Assembly: GCA_964440805.1 (NCBI GenBank)
Contig: CAYTTR010000059.1
Span: 1 to 8,076 of the forward strand
Direction of reading: 5' to 3'
From: CAYTTR01 sp964440805
GTDB lineage: Bacteria > Acidobacteriota > Aminicenantia > Aminicenantales > Aminicenantaceae
DNA length: 8,076 bases
Shown here: one piece after another, positions 1 through 6,084 of the stretch
Numbering within the stretch: the first letter of the stretch is position 1
Layout: each line of letters begins with the position of its first letter
Program-made: the position numbers and the translations under genes
Notes under the pieces: model-generated
The model's input: the letters and a program-made list of their open reading frames with translations, nothing else
What the model was told of the DNA's origin: nothing
Database searches by the model: none

Positions 1-12
1 AGAAATTTGTTT

Positions 13-26
13 GCAGCTAAAGCTGC
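13..26. repeat. Small inverted repeat downstream of the CheD gene
   Basis: GCAGC, a 4-nt loop, then GCTGC. It lies 32 to 45 bases past the CheD stop in the direction of transcription. It could form a small hairpin in the transcript, but no clean run of T follows on the minus strand. A terminator role is therefore only possible. It could equally be part of a dispersed repeat cut by the window edge. Confidence 0.3.
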
Positions 27-57
27 GGTAAGAATAATCCAGGTTAAAAATGTGGAT

Positions 58-579
58 TCAATATTTTTCTTCTTTTTCTCCAAATATTTGACAGGTAACT
101 ATCCCGGTGGCAGTATCAAATTCGATCCTGTATCCTTTCTCTCCTCCCACCTTCTGATTGAGGATTTTTATATTGTGCTCCTTTAAGACTTGCCTTGCTA
201 TTTTCAGGTTGTTTTTGCCGGTATCTTGAATTGAATCCCGAACCATTTTAGCCCCGCCGAAGACTTTAGCTGCGAGTGTATTCTCCTCTGCTCCGTATTT
301 TTCTTTAAAGATACGGAGCATTTCTCTTATTCCCGAATCAACGTATTTGGCCGGATTAACTATTTTTATTGAAGGAGCCGAGGGAAGCATGGCATGTAAC
401 AGACCACCGATTTTTCTGCTTTGGTGATACAAACAGACACACGCGCAGCATCCCAGAAGCGTTTTTAATTTGTAACCGTCTTTAGCAATTTTGAAATCTC
501 CCACTCCCACGGTAAGAGAATTTTTATCAAAATTAAAATAATAATTGCCCCGAGTTTTTGTTTTTATTGGTTCAGTCAT
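58..579 (-). CDS. cheD: CheD-family chemoreceptor glutamine deamidase
   Basis: A 173-residue protein with the CheD fold signature. CheD enzymes act in the cytoplasm and deamidate specific glutamines on chemoreceptors; in some species they also partner with CheC. Seen here: an opening VGVGDFKIA strand (residues 24-32); the nucleophile segment LGCCACVCLYH (42-52), where Cys45 matches the catalytic Cys; GGLLHAMLP with His62, exactly 17 residues after Cys45 as in Thermotoga CheD; KYVDSGI (78-84); AKVFGGAKM (104-112); and a VGGEKGYRIEFD end (144-155). The catalytic Thr is not in register: Lys39 falls at its place and Thr40 is next door. Four Cys within six residues (44, 45, 47, 49) is unusual. The ATG is the only sensible start, since an in-frame TGA lies two codons upstream. 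GAGG sits almost against the ATG, so initiation may depend on coupling to the usher-like gene, whose stop is 39 bases upstream. No other chemotaxis gene is in the window. Family call firm; target unknown. Confidence 0.88.
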   Translation of the reverse strand: MTEPIKTKTRGNYYFNFDKNSLTVGVGDFKIAKDGYKLKTLLGCCACVCLYHQSRKIGGLLHAMLPSAPSIKIVNPAKYVDSGIREMLRIFKEKYGAEENTLAAKVFGGAKMVRDSIQDTGKNNLKIARQVLKEHNIKILNQKVGGEKGYRIEFDTATGIVTCQIFGEKEEKY

Positions 580-618
580 TCCTCATCTACTTTCGCATCA
601 TAATTTATATCATACTTT

Positions 619-3156
619 TCAGAGTTTATTGAAAGGTTTGTTTTGTTCTCCTGAATCTATCCGAATAGGTCTTGGCGGAATGAAAATAAGAAATGTCTGA
701 TTGGCAAGTTTTTCTCCGGGTGTAATTTCAATTTTCCGTTTTTCCGGGCCGGTGAATATGGTTTTCTCCGGTAAGCTTTCTTTCTCCGGAAAAAGGTAGT
801 AACTTCCGGGAATGATATATTCAAAACTGAAATTACCTTCCTCATCGGTATAGGTATTCAAAGGTTCCAGGTTTAGTGTTTCATCTGCGGGTTGAAGCCA
901 GACCAGAATATCGGGCATCCCTTCTTCATCAGGGTCGATTTGCCCGTTTTTATCGGCATCTTTAATTATCCTGCCTGAAACAAAGGCTGAAGTAATCAAT
1001 CTAAAGTCAACCTCGACTGTTTTTCTGTGTTTCACCTCCACTTGCTTTTCGAGCTCATCCAAGAAATTAAGTTCAATGGGGATATCCCGGAGGGTAATTT
1101 TTACTTTGTTTGTGCCTGTTTTTACCCGGGAAAATCTGAAATTTCCCTGAGCTCCGGTTTCAACAGTGGTTCCATCACGGAGAGTTATTTTTATCCCCGG
1201 ATATCCTTTTTCTCCTGGATCTTTTACCCCGTTGAGGTTAAGGTCGTTAAAAACACAGCCTTGAACAGTGCCGAATTCGCCAATCCCAACCCCGGGTGCT
1301 TCTCTTATTCCGGGAAGCGGTTTTCCCCATCTGAACCTCTTGTCGATTTTCACGGTCAATCGATAATTCGTTCCTCTCAGCTCTTTTGCCGGCGAGGTCA
1401 GGTATTTATCGGCTCCCAAATTGAAACTCAGATTGAATCCCAGGGGCAACCTGAAATTAAAACTAAAATAAAGATCAAACTTATCCCTGTCGGTTATGAA
1501 TTTTCCTTGCGTCCTGGAATAAGTAGCAATGGAATAAAAACTGATATCGGCCGAATGATAGTAGTTAAGGCCGATTCTTGCTCTCAAGTCCCGGCCTGTT
1601 TCGCTGCCCTTGAAATCCCGGTTTGAAACCCTTTCCCCTTCAAACCAGATCATATTGTTTCTTTTAAAATAATGCCTGATTCCAAGATTGAAGGTGTCCC
1701 GGGATGAATCTTTAGAGGGATGAATTCTGTTTTCTGTATCCTGCCTGAAATAGCGTAAATAAAGGTTAAATTTATGAAAATTTTGATAGAGGTGGAGATA
1801 ATAATTATAGGTAAGGCTGTCCAAGGGGTTTTCTATATATTCCCGGGTTTTTCTTTCGGTTAGGCCGAATCGGAAAGAAAGACTGGGCCAGGAAGGAGAA
1901 TAGAAAGAAAAACCCATTAAACCTCTGGTTGTATAAATGGTATTTTGAAGGGGATCCCGGGATAAATTATTTCTGTAGCGGTCGGCATTGCCGATAAGGG
2001 AAAAAAATCTGCTTAATTTATAATCCATGAGCAGGAAAAAACCTTCCTGGTCTTGTTCTAATTGAGTTGCGGAGCTGACAAACCTGTAATCTGAAGAAAT
2101 ATGACGGTAATTGGCTTCAAAGGTAAGCTTATCTGTTCTAATAATTGGTCCGACTCTGAGAGCGAATCCCTTTTTTCTTTCCACGGAGTCTCCGGAAAGA
2201 TAATGACTGAATTTATATTCTCCTAACATTTTGATTTTTTCGGAAAATTGATATTCACTGTCCACTAAAAATATGTTATTGCTCCGGGTTAGAAGTTCTC
2301 CTGAAAAGTCTTGTTCATTTTCTGTATAGATATATCCGGTTCCCACCGAAAAAGATGGAGAAGGTTTGAAACGGGAATTAAAGCCGTAAACATTTTGCTC
2401 GCTTACTTCATAGGTGGTTCCGAATATTCCCTGCAAGTTGGCTGCTTTTCCGCCAAAAAATACCGTTTCTATTCCCGGAGTTGATAAGTTTATTTTTCCT
2501 CCTCTGAAATAAACATAAGGGTAATAGGTATTGGAAAAACGGTCTTCCAGGTTGGTAAAGGTAAAGTGAGTGTCGCCGAGGCTTGAGTTTATCTTAAATT
2601 TACCTATTAAAAGCTCATCAAAGCCGATTAGCCCTCTTCCCAGTCTGAATCCCTGCTGTGTTTGAACGCCGTCGAGCCAGAATTGAAACTTTCCGTAATT
2701 GGGGACAAATTGGGAAAAACCAAAACGATAGTTTGTTTCGTATTGATAAGGAGACCTGATTCCGTCATCAGAATAGTAAGAGCGGTTCCAAAAGGAGAAA
2801 AATATTTCTCCTTGGGAAAAGAGAAAAGAAGGGAGAAAGAGTGTCAGGATAACGAAAAGAATAATGATTTGTCTATCTCGTCTGTCTCGTCTGTCTCGTC
2901 TATCTCGTCTGTCTTGTCTATTTTGTCTATTTTGTCTATTTGGTCTGTTTAGTTCATTTGGTTTCTTTGGTTTTTGGGGTTGGTTGGGTTTAATTTGAAG
3001 GCGAGACGAGCACGGAAAGCGATAAAGGTCATTTGTAATTCCGGGTTTTACCCGGAATCCATCCCTGTCGTCACTCCAGGTTCTGTTCTGCATTTGATCC
3101 GGGAATAGCTCCGGAATCCGGTTCCGCAAATCTGTCATTCCACACCCTCTCATCAT
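619..3156 (-). CDS. Usher-like outer-membrane barrel protein with two C-terminal SdrD-B-like domains; 5' end interrupted
   Basis: The open frame is 845 codons, but residues 1-95 are translated repeat DNA (RQNRQDRRDRRDRR-type), not protein-like sequence. A hydrophobic signal core follows (97-113, IIILFVILTLFL...) ending LFS-Q, so the mature protein probably starts near residue 115. Residues about 116-625 are rich in alternating aromatic/polar strands with short turns, closing on YRLTVKIDKRFRW, as expected of an outer-membrane beta-barrel. Two SdrD-B/carboxypeptidase-regulatory-like beta-sandwiches follow (about 629-721 and 722-825). Each starts with a calcium-loop motif: DLNLNGVKDPGE (638-649) and DADKNGQIDPDE (733-744). 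The size, barrel plus two terminal sandwiches, and position behind a chaperone and subunit genes match an usher (secretion and assembly pore). I see no clear PapC-type N-terminal or plug domain, so the role is inferred from context. The true start is doubtful: the best ribosome site and ATG lie at 3209-3221, out of frame and cut off by about 325 bp of repeats. No ATG lies between the array and the signal core. Confidence 0.72.
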   Translation of the reverse strand: MMRGCGMTDLRNRIPELFPDQMQNRTWSDDRDGFRVKPGITNDLYRFPCSSRLQIKPNQPQKPKKPNELNRPNRQNRQNRQDRRDRRDRRDRRDRQIIILFVILTLFLPSFLFSQGEIFFSFWNRSYYSDDGIRSPYQYETNYRFGFSQFVPNYGKFQFWLDGVQTQQGFRLGRGLIGFDELLIGKFKINSSLGDTHFTFTNLEDRFSNTYYPYVYFRGGKINLSTPGIETVFFGGKAANLQGIFGTTYEVSEQNVYGFNSRFKPSPSFSVGTGYIYTENEQDFSGELLTRSNNIFLVDSEYQFSEKIKMLGEYKFSHYLSGDSVERKKGFALRVGPIIRTDKLTFEANYRHISSDYRFVSSATQLEQDQEGFFLLMDYKLSRFFSLIGNADRYRNNLSRDPLQNTIYTTRGLMGFSFYSPSWPSLSFRFGLTERKTREYIENPLDSLTYNYYLHLYQNFHKFNLYLRYFRQDTENRIHPSKDSSRDTFNLGIRHYFKRNNMIWFEGERVSNRDFKGSETGRDLRARIGLNYYHSADISFYSIATYSRTQGKFITDRDKFDLYFSFNFRLPLGFNLSFNLGADKYLTSPAKELRGTNYRLTVKIDKRFRWGKPLPGIREAPGVGIGEFGTVQGCVFNDLNLNGVKDPGEKGYPGIKITLRDGTTVETGAQGNFRFSRVKTGTNKVKITLRDIPIELNFLDELEKQVEVKHRKTVEVDFRLITSAFVSGRIIKDADKNGQIDPDEEGMPDILVWLQPADETLNLEPLNTYTDEEGNFSFEYIIPGSYYLFPEKESLPEKTIFTGPEKRKIEITPGEKLANQTFLIFIPPRPIRIDSGEQNKPFNKL

Positions 3157-3193
3157 TTCGGGCCCAGCCTGAACTTGATTCAGTCCCCAACCT
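2869..3193. repeat. Composite repeat insert splitting the 5' end of the usher-like gene
   Basis: About 325 bp of non-coding character between the stranded start codons (MNTKRQ, ending at 3194) and the signal-peptide core (from 2868). It holds a segment with CCGGAATCC-type dispersed-repeat words (about 3040-3190), a perfect hairpin ATTCCGGG-TTTTA-CCCGGAAT (3038-3058), a GGCGAGACGAG module (about 2999-3009) and a 9-bp tandem array (2871-2996). On the minus strand the edges are AGGCAAA (3199-3193) and AGACAAA (2874-2868). These near-identical heptamers could be a worn target duplication or microhomology. The length is not a multiple of three, so it shifts the frame. I see no transposase, so any movement would be by outside enzymes or by slippage. 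Confidence 0.6.
2871..2996. repeat. 9-bp tandem array, 14 units (GTCTRTYTY type)
   Basis: Fourteen contiguous 9-bp units starting at 2871: GTCTATCTC, GTCTGTCTC (twice), GTCTATCTC, GTCTGTCTT, GTCTATTTT (twice), GTCTATTTG, GTCTGTTTA, then increasingly diverged units to GTTTAATTT. Because the unit is three codons long, the minus-strand frame stays open and reads as RDR/RQN repeats at the false N terminus of the usher-like protein. Unit sequence and period match the arrays at 5596, 6952 and 7983. Confidence 0.9.
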
Positions 3194-3221
3194 TTGCCTC
3201 TTTGTATTCATCAACCCTCCC
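3194..3221 (-). promoter_or_regulatory. Stranded ribosome binding site and start codons of the usher-like gene
   Basis: On the minus strand GGGAGGG (3221-3215) is followed after TTG by ATG (3211-3209) and codons for MNTKRQ, 24 bases after the stop of subunit A. This is one of the two best Shine-Dalgarno sites in the window; the other is at subunit D. From this ATG the frame runs only 46 codons, through repeat DNA, to a TGA at 3071-3073, and has no protein-like content. Fusing MNTKRQ to the hydrophobic stretch that begins at 2868 gives an ideal signal peptide. I read this as the original usher start, now separated from its gene. As it stands it would produce a 46-residue nonsense peptide. Confidence 0.65.
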
Positions 3222-3235
3222 TTTTTACTTTTTAA

Positions 3236-3694
3236 TTACGGTACTGTCAGAGTAAACAGTATGAGCTGGCTGTAAGTTCCCGGTGAATACTCCCATTTAT
3301 TCTGAAGGAAAAAATCTATTTGAGCCGATATTTTTACTGGGCTTCTTCCTTTTCCCAGAAGCTGCGGTTGAATTTTGTTAAGAGTTCCATGGAAGAAAGG
3401 AGGGGAAGGAGAAACCCGCCAGCTTACATTTTCAACAGGAATTGTCATGGTTTCACTTTGCAAATCGCCTTGGGAGAGGACGGTCAAATGCCAGTTGCTG
3501 TTGGTTTCACTTATTTCAAGCTCCAGAATTACCTGCTCACTGGCCTGAATGAGTGGTTGCAGGTCGGGATCAGCATCAGGAAAGTTGATGGAATGAGGAG
3601 TAATTTGCAGGTAAAGAGTCTGGGCCTGACCGAAGGGAAAAATAAACAGAGCACAACCGGTCAGAATCATCAGAAATTTAAGCGTTTTATTCAT
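3236..3694 (-). CDS. Exported pilin-like subunit A, lacking the N-terminal donor-type strand
   Basis: 152 residues. The signal peptide is residues 1-24, with likely cleavage GQA/Q. The mature part is beta-rich and belongs to the same divergent family as its neighbours. It has QGDLQS (75-80), IPVENVSW (85-92), a degenerate PQLLGKG segment (110-116) and a C terminus GTYSQLILFTLTVP, whose Gly139 is 14 residues from the end. The mature protein begins directly at LYLQITPHSINF. Subunits B to E first have another 10-15 residues of alternating hydrophobics. In donor-strand assembly, a subunit without that extension can only sit at the fibre end made first, so A is a tip candidate (inference). The ATG abuts the TAA of subunit B with no gap (TAAATG), with GGTGAG 8 bases upstream, so the two are translationally coupled. 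No Cys in the mature part. Confidence 0.75.
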   Translation of the reverse strand: MNKTLKFLMILTGCALFIFPFGQAQTLYLQITPHSINFPDADPDLQPLIQASEQVILELEISETNSNWHLTVLSQGDLQSETMTIPVENVSWRVSPSPPFFHGTLNKIQPQLLGKGRSPVKISAQIDFFLQNKWEYSPGTYSQLILFTLTVP

Positions 3695-4195
3695 TTATAA
3701 ACTCACCAGAGAGAACACCATTTTTTGATGATAATTGCCGGCCACATAGTTATCTTTCTTTTCCAGGAAAAAATTGATCCTCAATTTCCAGAGGCCCGAC
3801 CTGTCCCATTGAGCCACCACCTGGGGGGCTCCTTTCGTTAGTTTTCCCGAAAGCCCTTTTTGGCCCGGGACACTCCAGTGAATGCTGTCCACCGGAATCC
3901 TGTTTCCAGTGTTAGGATCAATTAAGTCATCAGGAACACTTACGGTTAAGCTGACTCTATCCGGTTTTGTTATCCGGAGCTTGACGGTTATTTCTATTTC
4001 ATTTTCAGCGGCCGGGATTAAAGAACTCATCTCATCACCCGAGCTTAAGAAACTGAGAGTACCTGAGGTTGCATCCAAGGCTGCCCGGGGAAGAATTGAA
4101 GCAGTGATCCTTAATTGGGCGGTTTCTTCTTCGCCTGAGCAGGGGAGAAGAAGCCCTTGAAAAAGAAAGATAAAAAGCAGCAATTTTTTCATCAT
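3695..4195 (-). CDS. Exported pilin-like subunit B
   Basis: 166 residues with a signal peptide (1-21, likely cleaved after CSG). A short alternating strand follows (AQLRITASILP). Then come the family marks: IPAAEN (about 60-65), DDLIDPNTGNRIPVDSIHW, PQVVAQW and a C terminus GNYHQKMVFSLVSL with Gly at position 14 from the end. I infer a periplasmic beta-sandwich fibre subunit that would need the neighbouring chaperone; I do not recognise a named family. The ATG overlaps the stop of subunit C by 4 bases (ATGA), and there is no separate ribosome site, which indicates translational coupling. A second ATG follows at once. The mature protein has no Cys, so the fold is not disulfide-stabilised as in classical type 1/P pilins. 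Confidence 0.75.
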   Translation of the reverse strand: MMKKLLLFIFLFQGLLLPCSGEEETAQLRITASILPRAALDATSGTLSFLSSGDEMSSLIPAAENEIEITVKLRITKPDRVSLTVSVPDDLIDPNTGNRIPVDSIHWSVPGQKGLSGKLTKGAPQVVAQWDRSGLWKLRINFFLEKKDNYVAGNYHQKMVFSLVSL

Positions 4196-4728
4196 TGGAC
4201 GGATAAAGTAAAAGTTACTGTTTGTGTGTATTGACCCGGCGGCTGAGGGTCATTTAAGTAGTAAAAATTAAATTGGCCACGACGCGGTAATAGATGAGAT
4301 CCTCTCCATTCACCGGCTAATTGAGGTTCACTGGCGCTCATAACGCCAGAAAAAAAATTTCCTCCTGGACTGAAAATATTGGTTGTTTCCCAGCTTATAT
4401 TGTCAATCGGAATCTGATTTTCACCTGATTCGAGGTTTCCATGGGCTAATACATGGAGATAAAACGTTTGCCTCCCGATGCCCCAGGTCAAAATGTACAT
4501 TTCCACTGGATTCTCCCTTGCTGGGATGAGACTTGGAGGGTAAGTGGGGTCGGCCCCGGAGAAAGTAATGGTGTCGTTCTCTATTGATATCCAAAGAATC
4601 TGCGGAATTTGAGCCGCCATCTGGAGCTCCACACTCTGAAGAGTTTGCTTGGGGTGGGGAGCAGTGGTCAGTCCTCCAGTAAGGAAAGTGAAGAAGGCGA
4701 TCAAGTAAATTATTTTTTTCATCCTCAA
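4192..4728 (-). CDS. Exported pilin-like subunit C
   Basis: 178 residues from a TTG start at 4728; an ATG two codons later (4722) is the alternative. The TTG has GGGA at fair spacing, while the ATG has GAGG directly against it. Signal peptide about 1-23 (LTTA/P). The mature protein starts with an alternating strand (SVELQMAAQIP) and then ILWISIENDTITF, which aligns with the same place in subunit D. Family motifs: IPARENPVE, HGNLESGENQIPIDNISW, SEPQLAGEW, FYYLNDPQPPGQY. The C terminus GQYTQTVTFTLSVQ has Gly 14 from the end. It resembles the closing strand of spore-coat-U/archaic chaperone-usher subunits (G-x-Y-x-D-T-V-T), which is family knowledge and not proof. It starts 14 bases after the chaperone stop and ends in an ATGA overlap with B. 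A structural subunit is the best reading. Confidence 0.77.
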   Translation of the reverse strand: MRMKKIIYLIAFFTFLTGGLTTAPHPKQTLQSVELQMAAQIPQILWISIENDTITFSGADPTYPPSLIPARENPVEMYILTWGIGRQTFYLHVLAHGNLESGENQIPIDNISWETTNIFSPGGNFFSGVMSASEPQLAGEWRGSHLLPRRGQFNFYYLNDPQPPGQYTQTVTFTLSVQ

Positions 4729-4742
4729 ATCATCCCAGGCAT

Positions 4743-5537
4743 TTATTCCACAGTAAAAGATTTTTTGAATCCGAGGAGTTCTTCTCTCCCGATATCCAGT
4801 TTGCAGAAAGCCGAGTAATTTCCGGGAGGAATTTTTTTCTCCGGTTTGAGTTTAATTATTCTCAGGCTTTCCCGGAGAACCGGAACATCGGGGAATTCGA
4901 TGCTGGTTATAACCTTTTCCCTCTGGTCCTGGATTTCCAGGCTGCCTTTGGTCCGGAAATAAGTTTTGCCCGTATTTTCAACCATAACATCAAATTCAGG
5001 GGTTTCTTCATTGAAAGAAATCTCTATTTCATTAATTTTGGCCTCCGGGATTACTTTTCCTACCGTAACATAAACAATGTAAACTATCCTTCCCCGGGAA
5101 AAAACAGCCCGGGGCTGCTCGCCCGGTTTTTCAGGCGGAACGTTTTCAAAGCTTATTCCGGCCCAGTAACCTCCTTCATCGGCATTTTCCGGAACAGATA
5201 TCTGATAGCGTACGGCCATGTTGCGGTCAGGAGAAATCCTGAAATCCTGGGGATTGACTTTAATCCAGGAAGCACAGGAGAAAGGAGAAGATTCATTTTC
5301 AAGAAAAACCGGATTACCGTCTTCTTTTAAATACCAGTTTAAGGGATAGACTTTAATGCGCAGGGGAGAGGGGCTTCTGTTCATGACTTCAATCACATGC
5401 GTCTCGCTTTTTCCGGGGACAAGCAGATGCTCCACCCTAATTGGAGTTATACCGAAATATATCTGAGCTTTTAACTGGGTTATGGAAGAAAATCCCAATA
5501 ATAAAAACAAGAATGATATATAATTAATTTTTTTCAT
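4743..5537 (-). CDS. PapD-like periplasmic fimbrial chaperone
   Basis: 264 residues from the ATG at 5537. In-frame GTG/ATG codons at 5552 and 5549 are alternatives without better ribosome sites. Residue numbers here count from 5552. Signal peptide to about residue 29 (LKA/Q). Domain 1 (30-165) has the immunoglobulin-like pattern of pilus chaperones: FGITPIRVEHLLVPG, where Arg39 sits at the place of the PapD Arg8 that grips the subunit C terminus; VIEVMNRSPSPLRIKV; RISPDRNMAVRY; GGYWAGISFENVPP; and a strand FSRGRIVYIVYVTV in the position of the subunit-binding strand. Domain 2 (166-269) has VENTGKTYFRTKGSLEI and PPGNYSAFCKLDIG. PapD-type chaperones cap fibre subunits in the periplasm and deliver them to the usher. 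Three subunit genes directly downstream, and an usher-like gene after them, support this. No PapD Lys112 is assignable with certainty; Arg155 is a candidate. It is somewhat longer than classical members. Confidence 0.8.
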   Translation of the reverse strand: MKKINYISFLFLLLGFSSITQLKAQIYFGITPIRVEHLLVPGKSETHVIEVMNRSPSPLRIKVYPLNWYLKEDGNPVFLENESSPFSCASWIKVNPQDFRISPDRNMAVRYQISVPENADEGGYWAGISFENVPPEKPGEQPRAVFSRGRIVYIVYVTVGKVIPEAKINEIEISFNEETPEFDVMVENTGKTYFRTKGSLEIQDQREKVITSIEFPDVPVLRESLRIIKLKPEKKIPPGNYSAFCKLDIGREELLGFKKSFTVE

Positions 5538-5571
5538 CTTAATCACCATCACTGCTGATTATGTTTTGGCC

Positions 5572-5600
5572 ATTTTATCAACCTTAGATTAGTTAGTCAA
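5572..5600 (-). promoter_or_regulatory. Predicted sigma-70-type promoter of the chaperone-subunit-usher operon
   Basis: On the minus strand TTGACT (5600-5595), a 17-bp spacer, then TAAAAT (5577-5572). Each box is 5 of 6 to consensus at ideal spacing, which places transcription start near 5565, about 28 nt before the chaperone ATG. The -35 box straddles the edge of the 9-bp array: the unit GTCAATCTG reads CAGATTGAC on the minus strand. Prediction from sequence only. Confidence 0.5.
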
Positions 5601-5685
5601 TCTGGTTTGTTTAGTCTATTTGGTCAATCTGGTCTGTTTAGTCTGTTTGGTCAATCTGGTCTGTTTAGTCTGTTTGGTCTGTTAT
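5596..5685. repeat. 9-bp tandem array with 27-bp higher-order unit
   Basis: Ten 9-bp units arranged as three rounds of GTCAATCTG + GTYTGTTTA + GTCTRTTTG, then GTCTGTTAT. The first 27-bp round differs from the other two by only two bases, so the higher-order unit has been copied recently. It shares unit sequence with the arrays at 2871, 6952 and 7983. A GGCGAGA module lies just beyond it (about 5726-5741), as also beside the 2871 array. It provides the -35 box of the downstream promoter. Confidence 0.9.
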
Positions 5686-5857
5686 GTTAAAGTGAAAAAA
5701 TTTAACTGCATGGGCCTTAATTAAAGGCGAGAAAGGCGAGAGGGGAAGCTTCTTTATAATGTTAATTTTCTTTATTTGTTTTGTTTATCATATTTAGGGG
5801 CATAGGGGGTTCGAGCTATTTGGTCTATTCGTATCCTCCGCTTCAATATGGGTCTCA

Positions 5858-5938
5858 GACGGAATCCGGCGTAATTAATTATTGATTCCTGCTTTCGTAG
5901 AAAAGACAAATATCTTTTCTCGCCCGTCTCGCTTTTTA
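5858..5938. repeat. Degenerate dispersed-repeat remnant and GCGAGA module
   Basis: Read on the minus strand, the sequence has words like CGAAAGCAGGAATC, typical of the bacterial dispersed repeat that is often mistranslated as FLRKQES peptides. Next to it CTCGCCCGTCTCGC (about 5920-5933) is the reverse complement of the GCGAGA-rich module near the other arrays. A 65-codon open frame across this stretch (5772-5969, minus strand) is a by-product of the repeat and I do not treat it as a gene. Confidence 0.5.
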
Positions 5939-5940
5939 CC

Positions 5941-6003
5941 AACGCAACCAACGCAATTAACGCAACCAACGCAATTAACGCAACAAACGCTCTAAACGCA
6001 ATA
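5941..6003. repeat. 9-bp tandem array, AACGCAACC type, 7 units
   Basis: Seven units: AACGCAACC and AACGCAATT alternating twice as an 18-bp dimer, then AACGCAACA, AACGCTCTA and AACGCAATA. It has the same 9-bp period as the other arrays but a different core sequence, so the locus carries at least two 9-bp families. It lies between subunit D and the chaperone gene. Confidence 0.88.
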
Positions 6004-6012
6004 AACCCAACC

Positions 6013-6054
6013 GCCCCCTGCAGGCAAGAGACTATCCCTCAGCAGGCAGGGGGC
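6013..6054 (-). terminator. GC-rich hairpin downstream of subunit D
   Basis: A perfect 9-bp inverted repeat, GCCCCCTGC (6013-6021) and GCAGGGGGC (6046-6054), with a 24-nt loop. It begins 31 bases after the subunit D stop. It is strong enough to stop transcription or to protect the D message from 3' decay. No clear U tract follows on the minus strand (GGCGGTTGGGTTT), so it may be a stabiliser or a repeat-derived palindrome rather than a classical terminator. If it does stop transcription, it separates D from the chaperone operon. Confidence 0.45.
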
Positions 6055-6084
6055 AGTGAGTAATGATTTAAATCAATCAATCAT

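Noticed and set aside
1027..1626. A 199-codon open frame on the plus strand
   Set aside because: It lies wholly inside the usher-like gene on the other strand, has no ribosome site and no domain-like sequence; the minus-strand reading has a barrel pattern and calcium motifs.
2662..2952. A plus-strand open frame with a SSVSSVSS-type C terminus
   Set aside because: The low-complexity end is just the 9-bp array translated, and the rest is antisense to the barrel gene.
3653..3664. Lipobox-like LTGC in the signal peptide of subunit A
   Set aside because: Hydrophobic sequence continues for about seven residues after this Cys and a better signal peptidase I site (GQA/Q) follows, so a lipoprotein is unlikely.
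5772..5969. A 65-codon minus-strand frame containing SFLRKQES
   Set aside because: This peptide type is a well-known translation of a dispersed intergenic repeat; the frame also runs through the AACGCAACC array.
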